Assembly (NCBI GenBank): GCA_947500005.1
Contig: CANMQJ010000021.1
Span: 1 to 64,000 of the forward strand
Reading direction: 5' to 3'
Length of the DNA stretch: 64,000 bases
From: an uncultured Paracoccaceae bacterium
GTDB lineage: Bacteria; Pseudomonadota; Alphaproteobacteria; Rhodobacterales; Rhodobacteraceae
Translations under genes and position numbers: made by a program
The notes under the pieces: generated by a model
Told to the model about the DNA's origin: nothing
Databases searched by the model: none
The model's input: only the letters and a program-made list of their open reading frames with translations
Part shown: positions 52,320 through 61,462 of the stretch, piece by piece
How positions within the stretch are numbered: position 1 is the stretch's first letter
Layout of the letters: each line of letters starts with the position of its first letter

Positions 52320-53075
52320 TTAATGGTGCGGATGCAGCGCGTCCTTGAGGTAGACGCAGGTCAGGATGGTGAACACGTAGGCCTGGATGAAGGAAACCAG
52401 CACCTCGAGCCCGTACATGGCGGTGATCGCCAAGACCGAGACCGGCGAGATCACCGCGACGGCGGCGAAGCCCGCGAAGACCTTGATCACCGCGTGGCCC
52501 GCCATGACGTTACCTGCAAGACGGATGGAGTGGCTGACCGGGCGGACGAAGTAGGAGATCAACTCGATCACGGCAAGGATCGGGCGGAGCGCCAGAGGCG
52601 CGCTCGACACCCAGAAGAGGCCCAGGAAGGCCGTCCCGTTCTTGACGAAGCCCAGGATGGTCACGGTCAGGAACACCGCGAGCGCCAGAACCACGGTCAC
52701 CGCGAAATGCGAGGTGGTGGTGAAGGCGGTGGGGATGAGGCCCAGGAAGTTGGCGACCACGATGAACATGAACAGCGTCATGACATAGGGGAAGTATTTC
52801 ACGCCGTCCTTGCCGCAGATATCCTCGAGCATCTTGTAGATGAAGCCGTAGGACAGTTCGGCCACCGACTGCATCCGGCCGGGAACCACCGCGCGCCTGG
52901 AGGTCGAGAGCACCAGCAGGCCGATGATCGCGAGGATCGCGAAGAACATCCACAGCGTCACGTTGGTGATCGAGTACCAGGCGATGGTGTCGCCGAAGAG
53001 CGGCTTGACGATGAACTGGTCCATCGGGTGGAAGACCAGGCTGCTGCCCTCTGCTGCGTCTGTCGCGGTTGCCAC
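52320..53075 (-). CDS. atpB: ATP synthase F0 subunit a
   Basis: This subunit provides the proton half-channels. The 251-residue membrane protein has the essential arginine in PVSHSIRLAGNVMAGH and the C-terminal EVLVSFIQAYVFTILTCVYL. The GTG at 53075 is preceded by GAGGGAC. It follows atpI with a 2-base gap. Confidence 0.97.
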   Translation of the reverse strand: MATATDAAEGSSLVFHPMDQFIVKPLFGDTIAWYSITNVTLWMFFAILAIIGLLVLSTSRRAVVPGRMQSVAELSYGFIYKMLEDICGKDGVKYFPYVMTLFMFIVVANFLGLIPTAFTTTSHFAVTVVLALAVFLTVTILGFVKNGTAFLGLFWVSSAPLALRPILAVIELISYFVRPVSHSIRLAGNVMAGHAVIKVFAGFAAVAVISPVSVLAITAMYGLEVLVSFIQAYVFTILTCVYLKDALHPHH

Positions 53076-53077
53076 GT

Positions 53078-53416
53078 TCAGTCCCTCTCGTCCTTGTGGG
53101 CGTCCGGTTCGGCGGCGCCCGATTGCTTCGCCTGGAGCTCGCGTGCGCTGCGGAGCATGACGTTCACTCCGGCGGCGAGGCCCAGCAATGTGAACAGCAC
53201 CAGGAAGATCGGGATGGTCCCGAACAGGCTGTCCAGCCCGTACCCGATGCCGAATCCGATCCCCAGACCGGAAATCATCTCGATGACCATCCGCCAGGCG
53301 AGCTCGCCGCCGGAATAGTCGCTGTCGGCGCGGGGAGCGGGCTGCTTGGCCTTTTTCGCCGCCTCGAGCTTGGCCTCAAGCTGCGACAGTCGCTGCTTTT
53401 GGTCGTCCTCGGTCAC
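53078..53416 (-). CDS. atpI: AtpI-type F0F1 assembly protein
   Basis: This is a 112-residue protein with a charged N-terminal coil (QLEAKLEAAKKAKQ) and two membrane helices (ISGLGIGFGIGYGLDSLFG, IFLVLFTLLGLAAGVNVM), the AtpI/AtpZ pattern. It probably helps c-ring assembly. The GTG start at 53416 has GAGGAAA upstream. It is first in the operon atpI-B-E-b'-b. Confidence 0.9.
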   Translation of the reverse strand: MTEDDQKQRLSQLEAKLEAAKKAKQPAPRADSDYSGGELAWRMVIEMISGLGIGFGIGYGLDSLFGTIPIFLVLFTLLGLAAGVNVMLRSARELQAKQSGAAEPDAHKDERD

Positions 53417-53599
53417 CGGCGTTTCCTCGCGCGTCGTTGGGCATGGTGCTACGGCGCGGAGGGGTCGGAGTCAACGCTGTTCGTCGGGGCGAGAAACAGA
53501 TTTCAACTCGTTGTTTTATATGTGATTTCTGGCAGTCATATCGCGGGGTGCAAAAGCGCCGCAGCCGCTGTTAGCGCCAAAGGGCGCCTTCTGGCATAT

Positions 53600-53615
53600 T
53601 CAACCGGATGGTTGA
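53600..53615. promoter_or_regulatory. ArsR-type operator
   Basis: TCAACCGGATGGTTGA is a perfect 6-bp inverted repeat with a 4-base spacer, 32 bases upstream of the ArsR start at 53647. The TCAACC/GGTTGA arms resemble sites of ArsR regulators. Because it covers the alternative start at 53608, it argues for the later start. Confidence 0.6.
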
Positions 53616-53646
53616 CCATGGCCCGCTTGTGTGGTTCTGGCGGATC

Positions 53647-53982
53647 ATGTCCGCCGATCTCGACACCGTCTTTGCGGCCCTGGCCGATCCCACGCGCCGC
53701 GCGATCCTCGCGATGCTGCTGGAGGATGACATGGCCGTGACCGATGTGGCCGAGCCTTTCGAGATGTCGCTGGCGGCGATTTCCAAGCATCTGGGCATCC
53801 TGACCCGCGCGGGGCTGATCGCGCAGGAGAAGCGCGGCCGAGTGAAATGGTGCAAGCTGGAGCCCGACGCCATGCGCGCGGCAAGCGTTTGGATGCAGGG
53901 CTTTGGCCAGTTCGAGCCGGTGAACCTGGACGCGTTCGAGCGGTTCCTGGCGCGCGAGCTGGAGAGCGGCGCGGAAGGTTAG
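53647..53982 (+). CDS. ArsR-family transcriptional regulator
   Basis: This 111-residue winged-helix repressor reads ADPTRRAILAMLLEDDMAVTD, then the recognition helix SLAAISKHLGILTRAGLI and the wing KRGRVKWCKLEPDAM. The alpha3N metal site CxC of classic ArsR is absent, so it is probably of the non-metal group. I use the ATG at 53647; an upstream ATG at 53608 falls in the operator. The stop overlaps that of the convergent EamA gene by four bases. Confidence 0.85.
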   Translation: MSADLDTVFAALADPTRRAILAMLLEDDMAVTDVAEPFEMSLAAISKHLGILTRAGLIAQEKRGRVKWCKLEPDAMRAASVWMQGFGQFEPVNLDAFERFLARELESGAEG

Positions 53983-54884
53983 CGCGCGGTGCTGCGGGCC
54001 AGCTCCTCCTCGGGTTTGAGCAGGATGAGGAGTGCGACGACGGTAAGCGCGATCCCTACCAGAACGAGGCCCGCGGGCGCGCCGTTGCCAAGCGCCATTT
54101 CCCAGCAGATGACCCATGTCGGCGTGAGATAGGTATAGGCCATGACCTTGGCCGAGGGCAGGTAGAGCGTGGCGTATTGCAACAGGACGAAGGTCGCGGC
54201 GCTGGCGAACAAGGCGACGTAGAACAGCCCGATCCAGACGATGGCGGGCAGCGTGGCCCAGTCGGTCGCGATGATGTCGGACCATCCATAGACGGTGAGG
54301 ATCGCGCCGCCCGCGACCAGCATCCCGAAGGTGAAGACCACGGCGGATTCGCCCCTGTTGAGCTTGCGCACCATCGGCGTGTAGATCGCATGCGCGACGC
54401 AGCCCCAGAAATAAACGATCTCGCCGCCGCCGATCTCGAAGGCGCGGAAGGCGGACCAGTCGGCGCGGAAGATCACCCAGAGCGCGCCCAGCGCGCCGAT
54501 GGCCAGCGCCAGCGCCATGCGCGCGGTGGTGACCTGGCGCAGCAGGATGTAGCCGAAGAGCGCCGACATCACCGGGGTTAGGGTGAAGACGGCCGCCGCG
54601 CTGACCGGCCGCGCGGTTTTCAGACCCTCGAACATCAGAACGAAATAGGCCCCGAAGAGCCCGCCCAGGACCAGATAGCGCCAGGGCGCCTGCGCGGCGC
54701 TGCGGGGGATGCCGGTGGTGGCCATCGCGACCGCGCCGATCACCGCCGCCGCGATCCAGAAACGCGCGGCCATCAGCGCGGCGGGCGCGACCTCGTTCGC
54801 GATCATGGCGCCCAGCGAAAAGCTGCCGGCGACCAGCGCCGAGAAGGTGAGCATGGCGAGATGCCCGCGTGCGGCGGGACTCAT
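53979..54884 (-). CDS. EamA/DMT-family transporter
   Basis: This 301-residue permease has ten predicted membrane helices in two EamA repeats (SFSLGAMIANEVAPAALMAA, GLKTARPVSAAAVFTLTPV; and YTYLTPTWVICWEMALGNG). Members export amino acids or other metabolites; the substrate is unknown. The ATG overlaps the LysR stop as ATGA, so the regulator and transporter are one transcript. Confidence 0.88.
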   Translation of the reverse strand: MSPAARGHLAMLTFSALVAGSFSLGAMIANEVAPAALMAARFWIAAAVIGAVAMATTGIPRSAAQAPWRYLVLGGLFGAYFVLMFEGLKTARPVSAAAVFTLTPVMSALFGYILLRQVTTARMALALAIGALGALWVIFRADWSAFRAFEIGGGEIVYFWGCVAHAIYTPMVRKLNRGESAVVFTFGMLVAGGAILTVYGWSDIIATDWATLPAIVWIGLFYVALFASAATFVLLQYATLYLPSAKVMAYTYLTPTWVICWEMALGNGAPAGLVLVGIALTVVALLILLKPEEELARSTAR

Positions 54885-55759
54885 GTCGCCCAGTCCTGGG
54901 CGCGGGCCTTGATGAACTTGAGGAAGGTCTGCACCTTGGTCGTGCGGTGCAGGTCGACATGGGTCACCAGCCAGAGCTTGCCTGACCAGTCGGGCACCGG
55001 GTCCATCACCTCGACCAGCTCGGGGTGGCGGGCGGCCTCCCACCTGGCCATGAATCCGATCCCGGCCCCGGCCAGCACCGCCTGTTCCATCGAGGCGCCG
55101 TCGGTGCCGCGGAAGGTGATCGACCCCACAGGCGCATTGGCGCGCAGCCACCGGTAGAAGGGCGCGCGCGAATTCTCGTCGTCATGACCGATGAAGTGAT
55201 GCCCGGCGAAATCCTCGACCCCGGCGGGCTTGCCATAGGTGTCGATATAGTCGCGGCTGGCGAAGAGGCCGATCGTCTGCGCGACGAAGGGCTGCACCAC
55301 GTTGTCGGGCTGGTCCGGGGCGGCGCCCGCTCGGATGGCGACATGCGCCTCGCCATATTCCAGGCGGAACAGGCGGTCGCCGGTGAGGTAGCGCAGGATC
55401 AGCCCGGGATGGAGGCGCTGGAACTCTGTCAGGACGGGCACGATCAGCGGGGCGAGCGAGGCGAGCGAGGTCACGACGAGCTCTCCGGAGACATCGTCGC
55501 CCTGCCCTTTCAACCGTCCGACGAGCTGGTTGAACTGGTCCTCGGTCGCCTGGGCCACGCGCAGTAGGTCCTCGCCCGCTTCGGTGGGCGTGTAGCCGCG
55601 CGCGTGCCGCTGGAAGAGCTTGACGCCCAGCCGCCCTTCGATCGCATCGATATGGCGGATGACGGTGGCGTGATGCACGCCCAGCACCTCGGCCGCGCCG
55701 CTTACGGTGCCCATGCGCGCGACCTGATAGGCGGTGCGCACCTCGTCCCAGTTCTCCAT
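54881..55759 (-). CDS. LysR-family transcriptional regulator
   Basis: This 292-residue regulator has the helix-turn-helix in QVARMGTVSGAAEVLGVHHATVIRHIDAIE and a C-terminal ligand domain. It is divergent from azoR with 117 bases between, the classic LysR layout, and translationally coupled to the EamA transporter, so it may control both. The effector is unknown. Confidence 0.9.
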   Translation of the reverse strand: MENWDEVRTAYQVARMGTVSGAAEVLGVHHATVIRHIDAIEGRLGVKLFQRHARGYTPTEAGEDLLRVAQATEDQFNQLVGRLKGQGDDVSGELVVTSLASLAPLIVPVLTEFQRLHPGLILRYLTGDRLFRLEYGEAHVAIRAGAAPDQPDNVVQPFVAQTIGLFASRDYIDTYGKPAGVEDFAGHHFIGHDDENSRAPFYRWLRANAPVGSITFRGTDGASMEQAVLAGAGIGFMARWEAARHPELVEVMDPVPDWSGKLWLVTHVDLHRTTKVQTFLKFIKARAQDWAT

Positions 55760-55876
55760 GTCGCACCCTTATGTGCAAAAACCCACAGTTGCTGTTGATG
55801 TAGCCGAGTTGCGTTCATCCATGCAATGACCAATTTGTAGCGGACCAGAGACATGATCCTTGAAAGGACCCGCCCC

Positions 55877-56458
55877 ATGGCACAGACCATCCTGCATATC
55901 GACGCCTCGGCCCGCCGCCAGGGCTCCACCACCCGCGCATTGTCCGAGCGCGTGGTGCGCCGCCTTGGTGCGGACCGCATCATCCGCCGCGACCTGGCGA
56001 CGCCGCTGCCGCTGCTGACCGAGGAATGGGTGAGCGCGAATTTCACCCCCGCCGATCAGCGCGACGACGTGCAGCGCGACATCCTGGCATTGTCCGACGA
56101 GCTGGTGGAGGAGCTGCGCGCCGCGGACACGGTCGTGATCGGGCTGCCGATCTACAATTTCTCGGTTCCCGCCGCGTTCAAGGCCTGGATCGACCTGGTG
56201 GCCCGGGCCGGCGTGACCTTCCGCTATACCGAGAACGGCCCCGAAGGGCTGCTGACCGGCAAGCGGGCCGTGTTGGCCATCGCCTCGGGCGGCACGGCGG
56301 TGGGCTCCGAGATCGACTTTGCCACCGAATACGCGCGACATGTGCTGTCCTTCGTGGGCATCACCGATGTCGCGATCGTCGCCGCCGACCGCATGGCGCT
56401 GGACCCCGATGGGACGGTTCAGGCCGCCGAGCGTGCGGTGGACAACCTGGCCGCCTGA
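55877..56458 (+). CDS. azoR: FMN-dependent NADH:quinone oxidoreductase/azoreductase
   Basis: This 193-residue flavodoxin-fold enzyme of the AzoR family shows HIDASARRQGSTTRALSERV at the FMN phosphate site, LPIYNFSVPAAFKAWIDLVARAGVTF, and ASGGTAVGSEIDFATEYARH. It reduces quinones and azo bonds by two electrons. The start at 55877 has AAAGGA upstream. It is divergent from the LysR gene and ends in a terminator. Confidence 0.93.
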   Translation: MAQTILHIDASARRQGSTTRALSERVVRRLGADRIIRRDLATPLPLLTEEWVSANFTPADQRDDVQRDILALSDELVEELRAADTVVIGLPIYNFSVPAAFKAWIDLVARAGVTFRYTENGPEGLLTGKRAVLAIASGGTAVGSEIDFATEYARHVLSFVGITDVAIVAADRMALDPDGTVQAAERAVDNLAA

Positions 56459-56483
56459 TCCGCCACTCACATCCCGGGCGCTG

Positions 56484-56514
56484 ACGCCGGTCCCCATGCG
56501 GGGCCGGCGTTTTT
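56484..56514 (+). terminator. Rho-independent terminator of azoR
   Basis: ACGCCGGTCCCC (56484-56495) pairs with GGGGCCGGCGT (56500-56510), with one bulged base and loop ATGC, followed by TTTTT. It touches the stop of the convergent membrane-protein gene. Confidence 0.85.
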
Positions 56515-57371
56515 CATGTCTCGGCGCGGTTCGCGAAGAAGCGCGCGAGCACGAAGAAGCCCCCCGCCAGCAGCGCGGGCAGCAGGAAGATGCGGAAGAT
56601 GAAGACCGAGAGCAGCGCCATGTAGCTGCCGATCAGGTCGTCGGCGCGGGTCCAGATGTTCTGTGCCAGTTCCTGGTATCGCCCCGCCTCGTCCAGCGAG
56701 CCGCGCAGACTGTCCCACCAGCCTGCCGATTGGTCCGGTACCGGCGCGCCGACGGAGGCGGTGATCTCGGCGATGATGGTCTCATGCCGGGTCAGAACGT
56801 CTCCGGTCAGCCAGTCGGCCAGTTCTGCCGACAGCACGAAGGAAAGCGGCAGGGCCAGCAGGAAGAAGCCGCCATACCAGACGAGGCGCCGCGAGAGCAC
56901 CGAGACCACGTCGCGCGGGCCCAGCAGCCGGTCTGATATCCACAGGAGCGTCGCCACCACGATCATGCCCGCCCCCACCGCGCCCACGGGCCCCATGGCG
57001 ACGGCGAGGATGCCGGTGGCGAGCATGAGCGTGAAGACGACGCTGGCGATGCGTTCGATCGTGTCATCCACGGGTTCGAGCATCTTGAGCGGCTGGGCCG
57101 AGCCGGAGGCGATGAAGACGCTGCCCTCGACCTCGATCTCCTGCGCGGTCGAGAGCACGGCGTTGAGCGTCCGCAGCCCGACATAGGTCGCAGCACTCGC
57201 CGCCGCGATGGAACTGGCATAGCGCTGTGCGGCGTTGGCGAGAGGATTGTCCTTGTAGTAGACCGCCGCGCCCAAGGAGAACGCGGCGATCACGATGAGC
57301 CAGATCAGCGGGGTGCGCCGGTCAGCCGTCCTTGCGGATGGTCTCGTTCTTCGGGTCGTAGGGGCTGTCAC
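56514..57371 (-). CDS. Membrane protein of unknown function
   Basis: This 285-residue protein has hydrophobic helices near 21-38, 108-128, 132-150, 165-185 and 258-280, with a likely periplasmic or cytoplasmic loop of about 70 residues before the last. I recognise no family. The only usable start is a GTG at 57371, 50 bases inside the upstream flavoprotein gene; this overlap is unusual but no later ATG precedes the first helix. It is probably cotranscribed with the flavoprotein. Confidence 0.65.
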   Translation of the reverse strand: MTAPTTRRTRPSARTADRRTPLIWLIVIAAFSLGAAVYYKDNPLANAAQRYASSIAAASAATYVGLRTLNAVLSTAQEIEVEGSVFIASGSAQPLKMLEPVDDTIERIASVVFTLMLATGILAVAMGPVGAVGAGMIVVATLLWISDRLLGPRDVVSVLSRRLVWYGGFFLLALPLSFVLSAELADWLTGDVLTRHETIIAEITASVGAPVPDQSAGWWDSLRGSLDEAGRYQELAQNIWTRADDLIGSYMALLSVFIFRIFLLPALLAGGFFVLARFFANRAET

Positions 57372-59829
57372 AGGTAACGGTCGCTTCCCAGAGCTTGTCC
57401 TGCATGCGGACCTTGAGTTTCGTGCCTTCCACGGCGAATTCAGGCTTCACATAGCCCATCCCGATGGATTTCTCAAAGGCCACCGAATAGCCGCCCGAGG
57501 TCAGACGGCCCACGCGGGTGCCATCCTCGGCATAGAGCGCCTCGCGCCCCCAGGGATCGGCATCGTCCGGCCCGTCGATCAGCAGGGTGCAGCATTTCAC
57601 GCGCACGCCGGTCTCTTCCAGCTTCGCCTTGCCGTGGAACTCCTTGGACAGATCCACGAAGCGCGGCAGGTCGGCCTCGAGCGGGGTGGCGTCGCGGCCA
57701 AGCTCGTTGCCAAAGGCGCGATAGCTCTTCTCCTGCCGGAGCCAGTTCTGCGCCCGGGCGCCAACAAGTTTCATCCCGTGCTTCTCGCCCGCCTTTTCCA
57801 GCAGGTCGAAAAGGTAGTTCTGCATCTCGATCGGGTGGTGGAGTTCCCAGCCCAGCTCGCCGGTATAGGCCACGCGGATGGCGCGGACCGGACACATGCC
57901 CAGCTCGATGTCGCGCGCCGAGAGCCAGGGGAAACGCTTGTTCGAGAGCGCCGTTTCCGGCTCGGCATCCTTGATGACCTCGGCCAGCACGTCGCGCGAT
58001 TTCGGTCCGGCGATGGCGAAGACGCCCCATTGGGTGGTGACGTCCTGGATCTCGATATAGCCGAACTCCTCCATCTTGTCCTCGGCGGCCTTGCGGAGGT
58101 AGTCGGCGTCATACTCCGTCCAGGCGCCGGCGGAGACGCAGTAATACTCGTTCTCGGCGCGGCGCACGATGGTGTATTCGGTGCGCGTGGTGCCGTGATC
58201 CGTGAGCGCGTAGGTCAGGTTGATCCGGCCCACCTTGGGCAGCTTGTTGCAGGTGAACCAGTCGAGGAACGCGGTGGCGCCCGGCCCCTTGACCACGTGC
58301 TTGGAGAAGGCGGTGGCGTCGATCAGGCCCACACCCTCGCGGATGGCCTTGGCCTCCTCGACCGCGTATTGCCACCAGCCGCCCCGGCGGAAGCTGCGCG
58401 CGTCGTGGTCGAAATTGTCATCTGCATCGAGCGGGCCGTAATAGTTCGGCCGTTCCCACCCGTTGACCCAGCCGAACTGCGCGCCGCGCGCTTTCTGCCG
58501 GTCATAGGCGGGCGCGGTGCGCAGGGGCCGGCAGGCGGGGCGCTCCTCGTCGGGGTGGTGGAGGATGTAGACGTGCTCGTAGGCTTCCTCGTTCTTGCGC
58601 GCGGCGAATTCGGTCGTCATCCAGTTGCTGGAGTACCGCTTGGGGTCGAGGGACGCCATGTCGATCTCGGCCTCGCCCTCGACCATCAGCTGGGCCAGGT
58701 AATAGCCGGTGCCGCCCGCGGCGGTGATACCGAAGGAGAAGCCCTCGGCCAGCCAAATGTTGCGCAGGCCCGGCGCGGGGCCCACCAGCGGGTTGCCGTC
58801 GGGGGTATAGCAGATCGGGCCGTTGTAATCGTCCTTGAGCCCCACGGTTTCCGAGGACGGAATCCGGTGGATCATGGACATGTATTCCTCTTCGATCCGC
58901 TCCAGGTCGAGCGGGAAGAGGTCGGCGCGGAAGCTGTCGGGCACGGAATATTCGAACCGCGCGGGCGCGTTGCGCTCGTAAGGTCCCAGGATCCAGCCGC
59001 CGCGCTCCTCGCGGACATACCACTTGGCATCGGCATCGCGCAGCACGGGATGCTCGGGGTTGCCGGCCTTGCGGTATTCGACCAGGGCCGGGTCGGGCTC
59101 GGTGACGATATACTGGTGCTCGACCGGGATGGCGGGCATCTTGATGCCCAGCATCCGCGCGGTGCGCTGCGCGTGGTTGCCCGAGGCGGTCACGACATGT
59201 TCGGCAGAGACCACGACCTGCTCCTCGCCCGGCACGAGGTTGCCACCCTTCTCGACCATCCTGGTCAGCGTCACGTCCCAGTGATCGCCCTTCCACTCGA
59301 ACGCGTCGGCCTGCCACTTGCGCTCGATCGCGACACCGCGCTGGCGCGCGCCCTTGGCCATCGCCATCGTCACGTCGGCCGGGTTGATGTAGCCGTCGGT
59401 CGGGTGGTAGATCGCGCCCTCCAGGTCCTCGGTGCGCACCAGCGGCCAGCGATCCTTGATCTGGGCGGGGGTCATCCACTCGTAGGGAACCCCGCAGGTC
59501 TCGGCGGTGGCGGCATAGAGCATGTATTCGTCCATCCGCTCCTTCGTCTGCGCCATGCGCAGGTTGCCCACCACGTAAAAGCCCGCGTTGAGGCCCGTCT
59601 CCTCCTCCAGCGTCTTGTAGAAATCGACCGAGTACTTGTGGATATGCGTCGTCGCATAGGACATGTTGAACAGCGGCAGCAGCCCCGCGGCGTGCCAGGT
59701 CGACCCCGCCGTCAGCTCGTCGCGCTCGATCAGCATGACGTCCTGCCACCCGGCGCGGGCCAGGTGATAGGCGATCGAGGTGCCGACGGCGCCGCCGCCG
59801 ACGACCAGTGCTTTGACTTGGGTCTTCAT
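57322..59829 (-). CDS. Dimethylglycine/sarcosine dehydrogenase-like flavoprotein
   Basis: This 835-residue protein is made of an N-terminal DAO-type FAD domain (VVGGGAVGTSIAYHLARAGW), FAO and GcvT folate-binding domains (RAENEYYCVSAGAW, YTGELGWELHHPIE, VKPEFAVEG). The GSTWHAAG motif carries the histidine that binds FAD covalently in dimethylglycine and sarcosine dehydrogenases. It would demethylate an N-methyl glycine, passing C1 units to tetrahydrofolate and electrons to ETF. In roseobacters such enzymes serve glycine betaine breakdown. The exact substrate is uncertain. The start is at MKTQVKAL (59829). Confidence 0.9.
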   Translation of the reverse strand: MKTQVKALVVGGGAVGTSIAYHLARAGWQDVMLIERDELTAGSTWHAAGLLPLFNMSYATTHIHKYSVDFYKTLEEETGLNAGFYVVGNLRMAQTKERMDEYMLYAATAETCGVPYEWMTPAQIKDRWPLVRTEDLEGAIYHPTDGYINPADVTMAMAKGARQRGVAIERKWQADAFEWKGDHWDVTLTRMVEKGGNLVPGEEQVVVSAEHVVTASGNHAQRTARMLGIKMPAIPVEHQYIVTEPDPALVEYRKAGNPEHPVLRDADAKWYVREERGGWILGPYERNAPARFEYSVPDSFRADLFPLDLERIEEEYMSMIHRIPSSETVGLKDDYNGPICYTPDGNPLVGPAPGLRNIWLAEGFSFGITAAGGTGYYLAQLMVEGEAEIDMASLDPKRYSSNWMTTEFAARKNEEAYEHVYILHHPDEERPACRPLRTAPAYDRQKARGAQFGWVNGWERPNYYGPLDADDNFDHDARSFRRGGWWQYAVEEAKAIREGVGLIDATAFSKHVVKGPGATAFLDWFTCNKLPKVGRINLTYALTDHGTTRTEYTIVRRAENEYYCVSAGAWTEYDADYLRKAAEDKMEEFGYIEIQDVTTQWGVFAIAGPKSRDVLAEVIKDAEPETALSNKRFPWLSARDIELGMCPVRAIRVAYTGELGWELHHPIEMQNYLFDLLEKAGEKHGMKLVGARAQNWLRQEKSYRAFGNELGRDATPLEADLPRFVDLSKEFHGKAKLEETGVRVKCCTLLIDGPDDADPWGREALYAEDGTRVGRLTSGGYSVAFEKSIGMGYVKPEFAVEGTKLKVRMQDKLWEATVTCDSPYDPKNETIRKDG

Positions 59830-59975
59830 GATCCCGCTCTCCGGATTGAGTCGCATTGCACCCGCTTTATGACGAAGCGCGCGCCGCGACGCCAAGTCGA
59901 TCCGACTCAAAAGCGGGCAAATGCGACGTCGCGCGCATCCCACCCCTCGGCACGCGGGCGGCGGGGTCGGATCGT

Positions 59976-60032
59976 GAGTATTTGGAAAGAGATGAAGCGC
60001 GCCATGGCCCTTCATCTCTTCGGAAAATACTC
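59976..60032. repeat. Long inverted repeat between the two oxidase genes
   Basis: GAGTATTT (59976-59983) and AAATACTC (60025-60032) form the outer arms, and AAGAGATGAAG / CTTCATCTCTT the inner arms, with a few unpaired bases between them and a 12-base loop. The element lies upstream of the flavoprotein and 33 bases after the stop of the FAD oxidase. It could be a bidirectional terminator-like or dispersed intergenic element. Confidence 0.6.
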
Positions 60033-60064
60033 CCCCCGGAGGGCACGCGCCGGGAGGCGCGTTA

Positions 60065-61462
60065 TCAGAGAATCTTGCCGGGGTTCATGATGTTGTCCGG
60101 GTCGAGCGCGACCTTGATCGCGGCCATGTATTTCGTGGCCGGCCCCAGTTCCTTGGCGAGATAGGGTTTCTTGCCCTGCCCGATCCCGTGCTCGCCGGTG
60201 CAGGTGCCGTCCATCGAAATGGCCAGATCGTTGAGCCAGCCGACGAACTCGTCGGCCTTGGCGACCTCGTCGGCGTTTTCCATGTCGATCAGCAACAGGG
60301 TGTGGAAATTGCCGTCCCCGACATGTCCCACTGTGGGCGCGATCAGGCCCATCCCGGCCGCCTTCTCCTGCGCCGCGGTGACACATTCGGCCAGCCGCGA
60401 GATCGGCACGCAGACATCGGTGGAGATGCCGCGCGCGCCCGGGCGCAGGCCGAGCGAGGCCCAGTACATGTCGTGGCGCGCCTGCCAGAGCTTGTTGCGC
60501 TCCTCGGTGGAGGTGGTCATCGCGAAGTCGCTGCCGCCGAAGTCCTCGGCGATGGTACCGAAGGTTTCGGCCTGTTCGACCACGCCGGATTCCGAGCCGT
60601 GGAATTCCAGCAGCAAGAGCGGCACCTCGGGCAGGTCGAGCTTGGAATAGGCGTTGGCGGCGCCCACCGATTGCGCGTCGAGGAGTTCGATCCGCGCCAC
60701 GGGGATGCCGTACTGGATCGTGGTCATCACCGCCCGGCAGGCGGCATCGACGGAGGGAAAGGAGCAGCGGGCCGAGCTGATCGCCTCGGGGATGCCCTGC
60801 AGGCGCAGGGTGATCTCGGTGATGATGCCCAGCGTGCCCTCGGCGCCGACCAGCAGGCGGGTCAGGTCATACCCGGCCGAGGATTTCCGGGCGCGCTGCG
60901 CGGTGCGGATGATCTGGCCGTCCGGCATCACCGCCTCGAGCGCCAGCACGTTGTCCTTCATCGTGCCGTAGCGCACGGCGTTGGTGCCCGAGGCGCGGGT
61001 CGAGGCCATGCCGCCCAGCGAGGCGTTGGCACCGGGGTCGATGGGGAAGAAGAGACCCTGGTCGCGCAGGTGGGTGTTGAGTTGTTCTCGCGTCACGCCG
61101 GGCTGGACCACGCAGTCGAGATCGTCGGTATGCACGGCCAGGATAGCGTTCATCTGGCCCAGATCGACCGATATTCCGCCGGCGGGGGCGTTCACGTGGC
61201 CCTCCAGCGAGGTGCCGGTGCCGAAGGGGATGACCGGGACGTGATGCTCGGCGCAGGCGCGCACGATCTCGGACACTTCCTGCGTGGAGTGTGGAAAGAC
61301 CACGGCGTCGGGTGCCTGGTTGGTGATCCAGGTGGTCGTGTGGCCATGCTGTTCGCGGATCGAGGCCCCGGTTTGCAGACGGTCTCCGAAGCGCTGCTTG
61401 AGGATGCCGAGAACGGTTTCGATCCCCTCTTCGTTGCGGGGCAATGCGGTGGCCTGGACCAT
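60065..61462 (-). CDS. FAD-linked D-lactate/glycolate-type dehydrogenase
   Basis: This 465-residue oxidoreductase has an N-terminal FAD_binding_4 domain (VIPFGTGTSLEGHVNAPAGG, GANASLGGMASTRASGTNAV) and the C-terminal FAD-oxidase domain ending GHVGDGNFHTLLLID and GEHGIGQGKKPYL. It matches D-lactate dehydrogenase (cytochrome) and the GlcD-like group; which hydroxy acid it uses is not decided. The start MVQATALP (61462) has AGGAGAA upstream. Confidence 0.88.
   Translation of the reverse strand: MVQATALPRNEEGIETVLGILKQRFGDRLQTGASIREQHGHTTTWITNQAPDAVVFPHSTQEVSEIVRACAEHHVPVIPFGTGTSLEGHVNAPAGGISVDLGQMNAILAVHTDDLDCVVQPGVTREQLNTHLRDQGLFFPIDPGANASLGGMASTRASGTNAVRYGTMKDNVLALEAVMPDGQIIRTAQRARKSSAGYDLTRLLVGAEGTLGIITEITLRLQGIPEAISSARCSFPSVDAACRAVMTTIQYGIPVARIELLDAQSVGAANAYSKLDLPEVPLLLLEFHGSESGVVEQAETFGTIAEDFGGSDFAMTTSTEERNKLWQARHDMYWASLGLRPGARGISTDVCVPISRLAECVTAAQEKAAGMGLIAPTVGHVGDGNFHTLLLIDMENADEVAKADEFVGWLNDLAISMDGTCTGEHGIGQGKKPYLAKELGPATKYMAAIKVALDPDNIMNPGKIL

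Noticed and set aside
52323..53318. 331-codon frame opposite atpB and atpI
   Set aside because: The translation is a His/Asp/Arg-rich antisense product; atpB and atpI are unmistakable.
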